Source: Clostridiales bacterium
Lineage (GTDB): Bacteria; Bacillota; Clostridia; Lachnospirales; Lachnospiraceae
NCBI GenBank assembly: GCA_003343625.1
Contig: QAKV01000028.1
Coordinates: forward strand, 62,001-126,000
DNA: 64,000 nt
Direction: 5' to 3'
Shown here: positions 51,736 through 60,871 of the stretch, piece by piece
Layout: every line of letters begins with the position of its first letter
How positions within the stretch are numbered: position 1 is the stretch's first letter
The notes under the pieces: model-generated
What the model was told of the DNA's origin: nothing
Databases searched by the model: none
Seen by the model: only the letters and a program-made list of their open reading frames with translations
Translations under genes and position numbers: made by a program

Positions 51736-53220
51736 TTGACAACATTTATCATCGGACTTGTCCTGCTGATCGGCGGCGGATTTTTATACGGCAAGTTTGT
51801 GGAGAGAGTATTCCGCCCGGATGACAGAAAGACTCCGGCGGTGAGGCTGGAGGATGGCGTGGACTACGTTCCAATGAACAAATTCAAGAACGCGCTGATC
51901 AATCTGCTCAATATCGCAGGAACAGGCCCCATTTTCGGCCCCATTCAGGGCATTCTGTTCGGCCCCATCGCGTTCATCACCATTCCCATCGGATGTGTGA
52001 TCAGCGGTGCGACTCATGACTATCTGTGCGGCATGATGTCGCTGCGTCAGGACGGCGCGCAGATGCCCGGCATTATCCGGAAGTTCCTCGGAGGAAAGAC
52101 CTATCAGGTTTACAACATTTTCCTCTGCTTCCTGATGCTGCTGGTAGGCGCGGTATTCACCTATACCCCCGGGGATCTTTTCGCGGGACAGATCTGCGGG
52201 CTGCAGGGAATCAGTATATGGACCTGGATCATCTACGCGGTGATCCTGCTGTATTATCTGGCAGCGACCCTGTTCCCCATCGACAAGATTATCGGACGGA
52301 TCTATCCTATTTTCGGCGCGATCCTGCTGCTTTCCGCAGTAGGCGTGTTCTTCGGGATTTTCTTTAAGGGCTATCAGCTGAACGATTTGAACTTCTCCAA
52401 CGGGCTGGCAGGGATCTTCAACCTGTATCCCATGTGGGCTGCGGAGGGCAACACCGGCGCGGGTACGCCATTCATCCCCGTGTTCTTCGTGACCGTGGCC
52501 TGCGGCATTACGTCGGGCTTTCACTCCACGCAGTGCACGCTCATCGGCAGAAGCGTTACCTCCGAGAAAGAAGGCAACTTCACCTTCTACTGGATGATGA
52601 TCATCGAAGGCCTGATCGCCATGATCTGGGCTGCGGCTGCCATGGGACTGTACAACAAGGGTTCTCTGAGCGGCACCACCGCTGTGGTCGGCGAGGTGGC
52701 GAAAGACCTGCTGGGGCCTGTGGGCGGTATCATCGCCATTTTGGGCGTTATCGTCCTTCCCATCACCTCCGGAGATACGGCGCTTCGTTCCTGCCGCCTG
52801 ATGATTGCCGATTATCTGCACATCAGCCAGAAGAAGAAGAAAAACAGAATTCTGATCACCATCGGAATCTTCATTCCCGTGATCGCGATCCTCGTTTTTG
52901 CAAAGCTGAATGCACAGGGCTTTAATATTCTCTGGAGATATTTCGCATGGGCGAATCAGACCATCGCGGTCTTCGCTTTTGCGGCGATTACGATTTACTT
53001 AAAGGCGAAGAAAGGAGCTCCGAAATTCTCGTTTCTGATTTCCCTGCTTCCGGGATCCTTCTATCTGTTCATCATTTCGTCCTTTATTCTGAGCCAGTCC
53101 ATCGGCTTCGGACTGAATCTGACGGTTTCTTATGTGATCGCGGCCGTACTGGTTGTGATATATTTCGTCGGCCTCATCATAGCGGGCAACAAGTATGCGG
53201 CTTCCAAATCGGAAGAGTGA
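51736..53220 (+). CDS. cstA: CstA-family transporter (peptide or pyruvate uptake)
   Basis: 494 residues with about 13 membrane segments. It carries the CstA core: INLLNIAGTGPIFGPIQGILFGPIAF, SGATHDYLCGMMSLR and the TSGDTALRSCRL block. It is the shorter clostridial type rather than the 700-residue E. coli CstA. Members import peptides or pyruvate during carbon shortage. The start is TTG 51736, supported by AGAGGAGGAG 5 bp before it; ATG 51718 would lie upstream of that site. It is monocistronic with a good terminator. The upstream repeats suggest control by a two-component system, as for the E. coli relative BtsT. Confidence 0.9.
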   Translation: MTTFIIGLVLLIGGGFLYGKFVERVFRPDDRKTPAVRLEDGVDYVPMNKFKNALINLLNIAGTGPIFGPIQGILFGPIAFITIPIGCVISGATHDYLCGMMSLRQDGAQMPGIIRKFLGGKTYQVYNIFLCFLMLLVGAVFTYTPGDLFAGQICGLQGISIWTWIIYAVILLYYLAATLFPIDKIIGRIYPIFGAILLLSAVGVFFGIFFKGYQLNDLNFSNGLAGIFNLYPMWAAEGNTGAGTPFIPVFFVTVACGITSGFHSTQCTLIGRSVTSEKEGNFTFYWMMIIEGLIAMIWAAAAMGLYNKGSLSGTTAVVGEVAKDLLGPVGGIIAILGVIVLPITSGDTALRSCRLMIADYLHISQKKKKNRILITIGIFIPVIAILVFAKLNAQGFNILWRYFAWANQTIAVFAFAAITIYLKAKKGAPKFSFLISLLPGSFYLFIISSFILSQSIGFGLNLTVSYVIAAVLVVIYFVGLIIAGNKYAASKSEE

Positions 53221-53258
53221 TGGGCTGAATTGCTATAGCGAGTTTCCCCTGGACATAG

Positions 53259-53301
53259 GGTCCGGATTCATGCCAAAAAGCATGGATCCGGATCCGTTTT
53301 T
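53259..53301 (+). terminator. Terminator after cstA
   Basis: GGTCCGGATTCATGC (53259-53273) pairs with GCATGGATCCGGATCC (53280-53295) with two mismatches, loop CAAAAA, followed by GTTTTTC. Confidence 0.85.
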
Positions 53302-53402
53302 CTATGACGGGAAATATCATAATTATACAGGATAAAAACATTCCATTAGACGAACTGTGCGTTGAGGAAATTTGGCGTTTATGCGGCCGGCCGCAAAAAA
53401 AC

Positions 53403-53431
53403 TTTACGGGGCGTGTAATTTATGCTAAACT
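53403..53431 (+). promoter_or_regulatory. Promoter for cotH
   Basis: TTTACG (53403-53408), a 17-bp spacer and TAAACT (53426-53431) with extended TGC. A 12-bp palindrome GCGGCCGGCCGC (53383-53394) lies just upstream. The transcript would carry the leader repeat copy B as its 5' UTR. Confidence 0.6.
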
Positions 53432-53472
53432 GCCTACATTATAGAGGACAGATATTCATCGCAGGGGTAAGG

Positions 53473-53580
53473 GATTGGAAAACGGGATCGATAGCGCATT
53501 TCCCGGTCAGGATTTGTGACGAATGAAAGATTCGGCGCGCGTTCCTCAGCGTAAAACGCTTCGGAATGGAGGAAAAGATG
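53473..53580 (+). repeat. Intergenic hairpin leader repeat, copy B (internally deleted)
   Basis: It aligns with copy A at 42491-42662: GATTGGAAAA, ATCGATA-CGCATTTCCC and GATTTGTG at the front; GATTCGGCGCGCGTTCC, CAGCGTAAAACGCTTCGG and AATGGAGGAAAA at the back. About 65 bp of the middle is missing. The last bases give the ribosome binding site and reach the cotH start. Confidence 0.7.
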
Positions 53581-55425
53581 GTAAAAAGGGAAAGGCATAC
53601 GGCAGGGCGTCTGTTATTTCTGGCAACCGCGCTGATTTTCGCCGCTGTGTTGGCGGCATATATGTACCATGAGGAGACGGCGGAAGATTTTCTGTCCGTC
53701 CGGATTTCGTTTGTCGGTTCGGATCAGGAGCAAACGGTGCGTTGCCAGCCGGGGACCGGGGAAAAGGAACTTCTGATCTTCCTGCCTGCAGGAGCCCGGG
53801 AGGCCAGATGGGAGATGGTGGAAGGGCGGAATTTTACATTGAATGGAGAAGAGTTGAAGGACGGCGGGATGCTGCCGGCGGCTGGCGGACGATCCTACAC
53901 CCTGACGGAAAGAGGGCTGGGAGGGCTGTTGAAGCGGGAGTATACCCTGCGGATCCTGCAGTCGGAAAACCTGGCATCCGTCTATCTGACGACCCAGAGC
54001 GGTAGCATGGATTACATCCTGAAGGAAAAGGGAAACGGGGAAGAGGGCTTTGCGTCCGTCGTGAATGCGGATGGAACCGTCGATTTTTCCGGGGCCTTTT
54101 CCAGCCTGAAAGGCAGGGGAAACTATACGTGGCTCCTGGATAAAAAATCCTTTTCCCTCAATTTTTCGCGGGAAGAGGATCTCCTTTCCCTGGGCGGGGA
54201 CAGCCGATGGGTGCTTCTGGCGAACGCGTCGGAAGATACCCATCTGATCAACCGGATGGTGTTCGAACTGATGCGGGATGCCGGAATTTCCGGCGTTCAG
54301 AACAGCGCCTGGGTGGATCTGTATCTGAACGGGGAATACGTCGGCAATTATTTGCTGTCCCAAAGGGTAAAACCGCAGGGGGCGGATCTTTCGGACGGCT
54401 GGATGGTAGAGTTCGACGGGTACTGGAAGGAAGAAGGCGGCGCGGGATTTGAAACCCGGGGAGGGGAATCCATCGCGGTCAAACTTCCCGAAAATGCGGA
54501 CGAGAGCGAGGTTGGGAAGATCGCGTCACAGATTCAACGGGTGGAACACGCGATTCTGAGCGAAAGGGGGACGGATCCGGAAACAGGACTCGCCTGGCAG
54601 GAGCTGGCGGATGAGGACAGTCTGGTGAAAAAGTATGTGCTCGACGAGATTTCCAAATGCCCTGACGGATGGAACGGCAGCAACTACTGTTTTTTGCGGG
54701 AGGGAAAAATGTATTTCGGCTCGCCTTGGGATTATGAGTTTTCCTTCGGCAATCAGCCGGCCTGGTTTTCGAACCTCAAGCTTCCCCAGGGGATTTACCA
54801 TGCGGAGGAAACGGCCTGGTATGCGGCCCTATATCGAAAGCCGGAGTTTTTGGAAGCGGTGCGGGAAATCTATGAATCCGTTTTTCGGCCCTGGCTGACG
54901 GAATATGCGGAAAAAGGGCTGCGGGAGCAGGCGGAGTGGATTTCTGCGTCCATGCGTATGGACGCGGCCCGTTGGGGGCAGACGGAAGAAAACTTCCCGC
55001 GAAAGATTCGCGAGCTGAAGGACTATATCGAAGACAGGCTGCGTTGGCTGGATCGGGAGTGGCTGGGCATCGAAGCCGGCCCGGAAGAAGTTCCATATTA
55101 TGCCCTGCGTCTGATGGACGGGGATTCTGAAATGGCCGTGTATTATATACGGGAAGGCGGATATGTGGATCCGGATATGCTGCTCACGGACGACAGACAT
55201 TTTGCGGGCTGGTATGAGGATGAGGGCTGCACGGTGGAAGCGGATGTGCTGACCGAGCCCGTGAAGGGTGAGATAGTGCTATATGCCGGCTGGGATCGTT
55301 TGGGCGCCCGTCTGGTGCTTGCCGCAGGGCTGGTGCCGCTGGCCGTTCTCCTCGCGGTGCTCGCCGTATGGATTTTGCATCATCTGTTCCGGGAGAAACG
55401 GAAAAAGGAAAAAACAGAGGTTTAG
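53578..55425 (+). CDS. CotH-family surface protein with kinase-like fold
   Basis: 615 residues. An N-terminal membrane segment (about 10-26) precedes a short beta domain. The CotH domain (about 140-440) contains KGRGNYTW, KKSFSLNF, LANASEDTHLINRM, YLNGEYVGNYLLSQRV and the metal-site-like PWDYEFSFG. CotH proteins are atypical kinases; the founder phosphorylates spore coat proteins. A small GWYEDEGC/YAGW repeat of the InlB/Listeria-Bacteroides type lies near 540-575, and a second membrane segment near 582-602 is followed by a basic tail. Two anchors suggest the domain lies outside the membrane. ATG 53578 follows GGAGGAAAAG. Confidence 0.88.
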   Translation: MVKRERHTAGRLLFLATALIFAAVLAAYMYHEETAEDFLSVRISFVGSDQEQTVRCQPGTGEKELLIFLPAGAREARWEMVEGRNFTLNGEELKDGGMLPAAGGRSYTLTERGLGGLLKREYTLRILQSENLASVYLTTQSGSMDYILKEKGNGEEGFASVVNADGTVDFSGAFSSLKGRGNYTWLLDKKSFSLNFSREEDLLSLGGDSRWVLLANASEDTHLINRMVFELMRDAGISGVQNSAWVDLYLNGEYVGNYLLSQRVKPQGADLSDGWMVEFDGYWKEEGGAGFETRGGESIAVKLPENADESEVGKIASQIQRVEHAILSERGTDPETGLAWQELADEDSLVKKYVLDEISKCPDGWNGSNYCFLREGKMYFGSPWDYEFSFGNQPAWFSNLKLPQGIYHAEETAWYAALYRKPEFLEAVREIYESVFRPWLTEYAEKGLREQAEWISASMRMDAARWGQTEENFPRKIRELKDYIEDRLRWLDREWLGIEAGPEEVPYYALRLMDGDSEMAVYYIREGGYVDPDMLLTDDRHFAGWYEDEGCTVEADVLTEPVKGEIVLYAGWDRLGARLVLAAGLVPLAVLLAVLAVWILHHLFREKRKKEKTEV

Positions 55426-55428
55426 GGC

Positions 55429-55458
55429 TTGTGCGCCAGACCAATTTGAAGATATAAT
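55429..55458 (+). promoter_or_regulatory. Promoter for the VanY-type gene
   Basis: TTGTGC (55429-55434), an 18-bp spacer and TATAAT (55453-55458). The transcript would start near 55465, after the upstream ATG at 55461, which supports ATG 55491 as the start. Confidence 0.62.
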
Positions 55459-55490
55459 AGATGCGAAATCAAAAGAAGAAGGCAGTGAGA

Positions 55491-56390
55491 ATGTTGAAAA
55501 AGAAAGAGGAGCGGACGGGAAAGAGACTGATCATCGGGTTGTCCGGCGGGCTGATTGTGCTGTTCGGCGCGCTGGCCAGCCTTTTTTCTATCTATTATGG
55601 ATCCCGGGAGGAGGAGCTGAGCAGGCTGAACGCGCAGCTGAAGTCAGCGCAGGAGGAGATCGAAGACTTGGAGGCGGAGAAGGAAAAGCTCTTGGAGCAG
55701 GCGGATGCTGTGGCAGCCATGTCCCGGGACGATGTTCTCGTCCTGGCAGGAGAAATTCCCTTCGAGGTAGACCTGGACGATTGGAATTATCTGTTGGTCA
55801 ACGAGACGCACCCGCTGCCGGAGGATTTCGAACCGAAACTGGCCGGGACGAGAAACGGGCAGCAGGTTGATCGGCGGATCAAGGCGGCTCTGGAGCGGAT
55901 GATCGACGATGCGGCAGAGGAAGGGCTGGATCTTTTGATCTGTTCTTCCTATCGGGATTACGAGAAGCAAGACAGCCTGATGGACGAGTCCATCGCGAAA
56001 TATCTTCGCCAGGGAATGGATTATAGGGAAGCATTTTTCGAAACGAAGGAGCAGATTGCCCTCACCGGCGCCAGCGAACACCATACCGGACTGGCGGTGG
56101 ATATCGTGGGGAGAGGATATCAGAGCCTGGACAGGGCCCAGGCCGATACGAAAGAGGCGGAGTGGCTGTCCGAACACGCCCACGAATACGGATTCATCCT
56201 GCGCTATCCGGAAGATAAGGAGGAGATCACCATGATTTCCTTCGAATCCTGGCATTATCGGTATGTGGGAGAAGAAGCGGCGCTTTTTATGAAGGAAAAC
56301 GATCTCTGTCTGGAGGAATTTGTGGAGCTGGCGCGGTGGCAGCAGGAGCAGGAAGAGCTGGGAAAAGTTTTCGCGGGGATAGGCTGGTAA
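55491..56390 (+). CDS. D-alanyl-D-alanine carboxypeptidase, VanY/M15 type
   Basis: 299 residues. One membrane segment (about 15-36) and a coiled coil (about 42-75) hold the catalytic domain outside the cell. The M15 zinc motif SxHxxGxAxD appears as SEHHTGLAVD, with SSYRDYEKQ before it and the third ligand in FESWHYRYVG. It trims the terminal D-Ala of peptidoglycan stem peptides. ATG 55491 was preferred because the promoter places the RNA start after ATG 55461, and AAGAAGG lies before it. Vancomycin-resistance neighbours are absent, so it is a housekeeping wall enzyme. Confidence 0.9.
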   Translation: MLKKKEERTGKRLIIGLSGGLIVLFGALASLFSIYYGSREEELSRLNAQLKSAQEEIEDLEAEKEKLLEQADAVAAMSRDDVLVLAGEIPFEVDLDDWNYLLVNETHPLPEDFEPKLAGTRNGQQVDRRIKAALERMIDDAAEEGLDLLICSSYRDYEKQDSLMDESIAKYLRQGMDYREAFFETKEQIALTGASEHHTGLAVDIVGRGYQSLDRAQADTKEAEWLSEHAHEYGFILRYPEDKEEITMISFESWHYRYVGEEAALFMKENDLCLEEFVELARWQQEQEELGKVFAGIGW

Positions 56391-56483
56391 ACGCGCCCAT
56401 AATATGTTATATATTATGGAGACGTAATAAAAAGGAGCCGCCTGAAGCTTTCGGGCGGCGGAAAAGAGAGGTTATTCGCTATT

Positions 56484-57335
56484 ATGACGAAACAATCGAA
56501 TCGGGGAACATCCGCAACGGGATTTCTCCTGCGCGTGCTGCAGGGTGCGCTGATCGGCCTGGGGGCGGTTCTCCCGGGGATTTCCGGCGGCGTTCTGTGC
56601 GTGGTTTTCGGGATCTATAAGCCCGTGATGGAGCTTTTGTCCAACCCTTTTAAGAATTTTAAAACCCATGTGCCGAAGCTGATTCCGGTCATCATCGGCG
56701 GGATCATCGGATTCATGGGAATCGCCAATCTGCTGGCCTTTTTTCTGGAAAAATATCCGGATCCGTCCGTCTGCCTGTTCGTGGGGCTGATCGGGGGGAT
56801 GTTGCCTTCCCTGTTCCGGGAAGCGGGCGAGCAGGGGCGCACCAGGGGATCCTGGATCTCCATGGCCATCGCTATGGTGGCGATCTTTTTGCTGCTGGGA
56901 AGTTTAAACGCTTCTTCCGTACAGATTCTGCCTAATTTCGGCTGGTATCTGTTCTGCGGCTTCTGCCTGGCGCTGAGCGTCATCGCTCCGGGGATGAGCT
57001 TTTCCACCCTGTTGATGCCGCTGGGGCTGTATACGCCCTTCGTGGACGGCATCGGCCACCTGGATTTCTCCGTTCTGATTCCGGGCGGCATCGGCGCTGT
57101 GGTGACGGTGATCTGCTTCGCCAAAGCGGTGAACGCCCTGTTTGATCATTACTATAATCTGGCGTTTCACGCCATCGTGGGAATCGTCATCGCGGCGACC
57201 GTGATGATCATTCCATTCGGAAGCTTCGTCGCTTCCGCAGCGCAGTGCGTCATCAATCTGGTCTGCATCGCGGTAGGCGTCGTGGCGGCCCTGCTTCTGG
57301 ATCGTTTTAACAGCCGGGTGCCGGTAGAAAAGTAA
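56484..57335 (+). CDS. popT: DUF368 undecaprenyl-phosphate translocase (PopT)
   Basis: 283 residues, about 8-9 membrane segments. The DUF368 signature is clear: LQGALIGLGAVLPGISGGVLCVVFGIY near the N-terminus and a mirrored SVIAPGMSFSTLLMPLGLY in the second half. DUF368 proteins have been identified as flippases that return undecaprenyl phosphate to the cytoplasmic face for reuse in wall and polysaccharide synthesis. The gene lies 93 bp after the VanY-type gene, with a GC hairpin (GCCGCC/GGCGGC) in between. AGAGAGG lies 12 bp before ATG 56484. A perfect bidirectional terminator follows. Confidence 0.9.
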   Translation: MTKQSNRGTSATGFLLRVLQGALIGLGAVLPGISGGVLCVVFGIYKPVMELLSNPFKNFKTHVPKLIPVIIGGIIGFMGIANLLAFFLEKYPDPSVCLFVGLIGGMLPSLFREAGEQGRTRGSWISMAIAMVAIFLLLGSLNASSVQILPNFGWYLFCGFCLALSVIAPGMSFSTLLMPLGLYTPFVDGIGHLDFSVLIPGGIGAVVTVICFAKAVNALFDHYYNLAFHAIVGIVIAATVMIIPFGSFVASAAQCVINLVCIAVGVVAALLLDRFNSRVPVEK

Positions 57336-57343
57336 GAGAGTTA

Positions 57344-57376
57344 CAAAAGGGGACGCGGCGACGCGTCCCCTTTTGC
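57344..57376. terminator. Bidirectional terminator between convergent genes
   Basis: CAAAAGGGGACGCG (57344-57357) is exactly inverted in CGCGTCCCCTTTTG (57362-57375). The A- and T-runs sit in the stem ends, so it can work for popT on the + strand and for the DUF3048 gene on the - strand. Confidence 0.85.
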
Positions 57377-57457
57377 TGCGGTTAAATGGACGGGCCTCCA
57401 ACTGCGCTGACGGAAGGCAAAACAACCGCCGGAGGGCGGAAATACCCTGTCTTTCAG

Positions 57458-58462
57458 TCAGAAAATTTCCGTTCGATCCGCCTGATCAAAGGGTAGAACG
57501 CTGATGAATGTCTTGCCCGGGTTGACCCGGATCTGATTGCCGGAGGCGTCGTAATACCGGGTGACGCCGGTGAGGGAATCCTTGATCCAGGTGACGGGGA
57601 TCGCCCGGCCGTTGGCGATAAACCAGCCCGGTTTGCCGCTGTCCAGCGTGGTCAGATATAAATAACCCTGCTTGTCCCGCACGATGGTGTCGGTATATTG
57701 GATGATGAGGTTTTCAAAGCAGAGCTGGGAACCGGTTTCCCGATCCGTATGCGCCTTTTTGTACTGGCTGCGGTAATATCTCCCGTCTTCAGCGCTGTAG
57801 ACGAATTCCGGCGCGGTGGTGGTAAAGCCCGGGGAAACCCGGTTCGCTGCGATGCCCGCAGAAGGGCTCAGGGCCGGGCCAATGGAAAACTGGAAATGCG
57901 CCCCCTGATAATAAGGGGTATGGGAGGAGGCATAACCGGCGGCGCGGATACCCTTTTGGATGTAGGAGGCGCCGGTATAGGCGTTATGCGGGGCCTTCCG
58001 GTCGCTGGTTCTGTAAGAAGCGGTTCCCTCCATCCGGGTGCCGTTTAAGTTGTTGACCTGGGGCAGATCGTAATAGGTTTTAACGTACAGATCCGGCCCG
58101 CCGTAGTGGACGAAGACGGGATCGTATTCGCAGGCCCAGTGGATGAAATAGTCGCGACAGCTGCGCAGCGGGCCGATCCTGGTCAGGGAATCATAGTTCT
58201 CGAAGACAGCCATCAGCCGCGTGACGCCACCCTCCGCATAGGCTTCATAAACGATGTCGGCAGAAGAAAGCCCGGACTGGGGCTGAGCAGCCGAACTGTT
58301 GTCGTACATGACCGCGATGGGGCGCCGGGAATATATCGCGTCGGATACGGGCAGGCCGGTGAGATCGCTGGTCTTTGCGGCATGGGCGGTGGAGCCGGAA
58401 ACCAGACAGCAAAAGCCCGCGGCCAGCGCGCAGCACATCAGAGAGAATAATCTTTTTTTCAT
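57458..58462 (-). CDS. DUF3048 (YerB-like) exported protein
   Basis: 334 residues. Signal peptide MKKRLFSLMCCALAAGFCCLVSGSTAHA with likely cleavage after AHA. The DUF3048 core follows: LTGLPVSDAIYSRRPIAVMYDN, ADIVYEAYAEGGVTRLMAVFEN, IGPLRSCRDYFIHWACEYD and VHYGGP. B. subtilis YerB is a lipoprotein, but here no lipobox Cys is placed for lipidation. The function of the family is unknown; wall metabolism has been suggested. It is divergent from hisC and converges on the popT terminator. The ribosome binding site AAAGGAGG lies before ATG 58462. Confidence 0.88.
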   Translation of the reverse strand: MKKRLFSLMCCALAAGFCCLVSGSTAHAAKTSDLTGLPVSDAIYSRRPIAVMYDNSSAAQPQSGLSSADIVYEAYAEGGVTRLMAVFENYDSLTRIGPLRSCRDYFIHWACEYDPVFVHYGGPDLYVKTYYDLPQVNNLNGTRMEGTASYRTSDRKAPHNAYTGASYIQKGIRAAGYASSHTPYYQGAHFQFSIGPALSPSAGIAANRVSPGFTTTAPEFVYSAEDGRYYRSQYKKAHTDRETGSQLCFENLIIQYTDTIVRDKQGYLYLTTLDSGKPGWFIANGRAIPVTWIKDSLTGVTRYYDASGNQIRVNPGKTFISVLPFDQADRTEIF

Positions 58463-58541
58463 ACGATGTGACCTCCTTTTCCCTCACTATAGCCTGTGGC
58501 CGACGGCTTGTCAATGCAAAAGGATCGCGGGAGGTTAGCGC

Positions 58542-58570
58542 TTGTGATTCTGCCCGAACCATATTATAAT
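58542..58570 (+). promoter_or_regulatory. Promoter for hisC
   Basis: TTGTGA (58542-58547), a 17-bp spacer and TATAAT (58565-58570), leaving a leader of about 87 nt to ATG 58664. No T-box was recognised in this short leader. Confidence 0.68.
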
Positions 58571-58663
58571 GATATCAGTTCAGCCGTCGTCCGGGAAATC
58601 GCCGGAGGAACGGATGCTGGATTGATATCGTCCCAAAGACAACCGAAAGATGAGGGAAAACAG

Positions 58664-59728
58664 ATGAACTGGGAAGAGAATGTGAGAAAAGTAGTGCCCT
58701 ATACGCCGGGGGAACAGCCGTCCTATCGGAATGTGATCAAGCTCAACACCAACGAGTGCCCGTATCCGCCTTCGGAAAAAGTGCAGCGGGTCTTGCGGGA
58801 GTTCGATGTGTCCTCGCTGCGGCTGTATCCGGATCCGTCCGCATCGGAACTGGTGGAAGCGCTGGCGGAGCGATATGGCCTGCAAAAGGAACAGATTTTC
58901 GTGGGCGTGGGTTCGGATGAAGTGCTGGCCCTTTCGTTTCTCGCTTTCTTCGCAGGGGAAAAACCGGTGCTGTTTCCGGATATCACATATTCCTTCTATG
59001 AAGTGTGGGCGCAGCTGTATGGAATTCCCTACCGCTGCCCGGCGCTGGACGAGGAGTTCCGCCTGAAAAAGGAAGACTATCTGACGGAGAACGGGGGGAT
59101 TATTTTCCCCAATCCCAATGCCCCTACCGGTCTGGCGGAGAGCCTGGAGACGGTGGAGGAGATCGTGGCGGGAAATCCGGATTCCGTTGTCATCGTGGAC
59201 GAGGCTTATGTGGACTTTTGCGGAAACAGCGCCATGGAGCTGGTGAATCGGTATGAAAATCTGCTGGTGGTGCAGACCTTTTCCAAATCCAGAGCCCTGG
59301 CGGGGCTTCGGATCGGGTTCGCGGCCGGGTCTCCGAAGCTGATCCACTATTTGAATGACGTGAAGTTTTCTTTCAATTCCTATACCATGAACCGCCTGAC
59401 CATCGCCTGCGGCAGGGCCTGCCTGGAGGATGAAGCCTGGTTTGAAGAAACCGTTGGAAAGATCGTGTCCACCCGGGAGCGAATGAAAAACGGCCTGAGG
59501 GCATTGGGCTTTTCCTTCCCGGATTCCGGGGCAAATTTCATTTTTGCCCGCCACGAATCCGTTCCGGCCCGACAGCTGTTCGACGCGCTGCGGGAAGCCG
59601 GGATTTTCGTGCGGCATTTCGACCGGCCCCGTATCGATGATTACCTGCGCATTTCCGTGGGGACGGACGCGGAGGCAGATCGTCTGATGGAATTTTTGAA
59701 AGAGTACCTGGAGAAGAGAAGAGCCTAG
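58664..59728 (+). CDS. hisC: Histidinol-phosphate aminotransferase
   Basis: 354 residues, fold type I PLP aminotransferase. It has the KLNTNECPYPPS start, RLYPDPSASELVEALAERYG, FVGVGSDEVL, PNPNAPTG and VIVDEAYVDF. The PLP lysine is in TFSKSRALAGLRIGFA and the C-terminal Arg region is RISVGTDAEAD. It makes histidinol phosphate for histidine synthesis; such enzymes may also act on aromatic amino acids. It stands apart from other his genes. ATG 58664 follows GAGGGAAAA. The acyltransferase gene begins 24 bp later. Confidence 0.92.
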   Translation: MNWEENVRKVVPYTPGEQPSYRNVIKLNTNECPYPPSEKVQRVLREFDVSSLRLYPDPSASELVEALAERYGLQKEQIFVGVGSDEVLALSFLAFFAGEKPVLFPDITYSFYEVWAQLYGIPYRCPALDEEFRLKKEDYLTENGGIIFPNPNAPTGLAESLETVEEIVAGNPDSVVIVDEAYVDFCGNSAMELVNRYENLLVVQTFSKSRALAGLRIGFAAGSPKLIHYLNDVKFSFNSYTMNRLTIACGRACLEDEAWFEETVGKIVSTRERMKNGLRALGFSFPDSGANFIFARHESVPARQLFDALREAGIFVRHFDRPRIDDYLRISVGTDAEADRLMEFLKEYLEKRRA

Positions 59729-59752
59729 CCGTTTTGCCGGGGGGAGTACCGA

Positions 59753-60871
59753 ATGGAAAAAGCGACACCGAAAAACCTGCAGTTTTGCATTCTTTCCGCC
59801 ATCGGGATGATTCTGGTGGTGATGGGACACGTGGACGAAGGGATGCTGACGGTGGGGGGACTGTTCCCCTATTATTCCTTCCATATCGCCCTGTTTTTGT
59901 TCATTTCCGGATATTTTTACCGGGCAGAGGAAGAGGAATACATCGGAGCCTGGCTGGTCAGAAAGACCAGAACCCTGCTGTTTCCCTATTTCATCTGGAA
60001 CCTGTTTTACGGGCTGCTGGTCTGTCTGCTGCGGGCCTGCGGCTTTTATATCGGCAATGAGCCGTCTTTGTGGACGCTGTTCGTGGAGCCTTTTTTGTCC
60101 GGCCATCAGTTTCTGTATAACGCTCCGGCCTGGTTTGTGCCGGCGCTTTTTCTGGCGGAGGCGGCGAATCTGATCGTCCGCAGGATCCTGTCCCTGATGC
60201 GCATCCGGAACGAATGGATCATCGGCGGGTTATATCTGTGCCTGGGACTGGCCGTAGTCTGGCTGTCCCAAAACGGCTACGTCTACGACTGGTATCGGAT
60301 TCCCGGCAGGATCATGTACATGTTGCCCTGTTATCAGATGGGGCGGCTGTACCGGACGAAGCTGGAAGCCGGGGACAGGCTGCCGGGGTGGCTGTATTTC
60401 GGCGTTCTGCTCGTCGTCCAGTTGACTCTGGCGGCCTGCTGCAACGGCCTGGCGGTCAGCGCCGCCTGGTGCAACGGCTTTTTGAACGGGCCTCTGGTGC
60501 CCTATCTGACTGCGGTCACGGGAATCGCTTTTTGGCTGCGGATCGCCAGGATCCTGACGCCGGCGCTGGGAAAGAGTCGGTTCTGGCTGTATTTTGGAAG
60601 CCATACGTTTTCCGTGATGATGCACCAGATTCCGGCCTTCCTCGCGGTGAAGGGAGGGTTCGCGCTGACGGCCGCCCTGGCGGCGGGCTTTTCGGATTTT
60701 GACTGGGAGGCCTTTTTCACGGACGTCTATTATGTCTATCTGCCCGGCGGTCTGGATCAGTTTCGGATGCTGTATGTCGTTGCCGGCATTGCTTTGCCCC
60801 TTTTACTGTGCCGTCTGCTGGATTTGCTGGAAAGGAGGCTTCCATGGAAGCTTACGAAGATTTTGCGTTAG
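59753..60871 (+). CDS. Acyltransferase-3 family membrane protein
   Basis: 372 residues with about ten membrane segments. It shows the acyltransferase-3 signature: LVVMGHVDEG with the essential His near 26-28, SFHIALFLFISGYFY, and RKTRTLLFPYFIWN. Members O-acetylate glycans or lipid-linked sugars using a cytoplasmic acyl donor. It could act on the wall polysaccharide made at the window start, or on a small molecule. The start ATG 59753 has only a loose GGGGGAG site 13-15 bp upstream. The next gene overlaps by 28 bp, suggesting coupled translation. Confidence 0.85.
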   Translation: MEKATPKNLQFCILSAIGMILVVMGHVDEGMLTVGGLFPYYSFHIALFLFISGYFYRAEEEEYIGAWLVRKTRTLLFPYFIWNLFYGLLVCLLRACGFYIGNEPSLWTLFVEPFLSGHQFLYNAPAWFVPALFLAEAANLIVRRILSLMRIRNEWIIGGLYLCLGLAVVWLSQNGYVYDWYRIPGRIMYMLPCYQMGRLYRTKLEAGDRLPGWLYFGVLLVVQLTLAACCNGLAVSAAWCNGFLNGPLVPYLTAVTGIAFWLRIARILTPALGKSRFWLYFGSHTFSVMMHQIPAFLAVKGGFALTAALAAGFSDFDWEAFFTDVYYVYLPGGLDQFRMLYVVAGIALPLLLCRLLDLLERRLPWKLTKILR

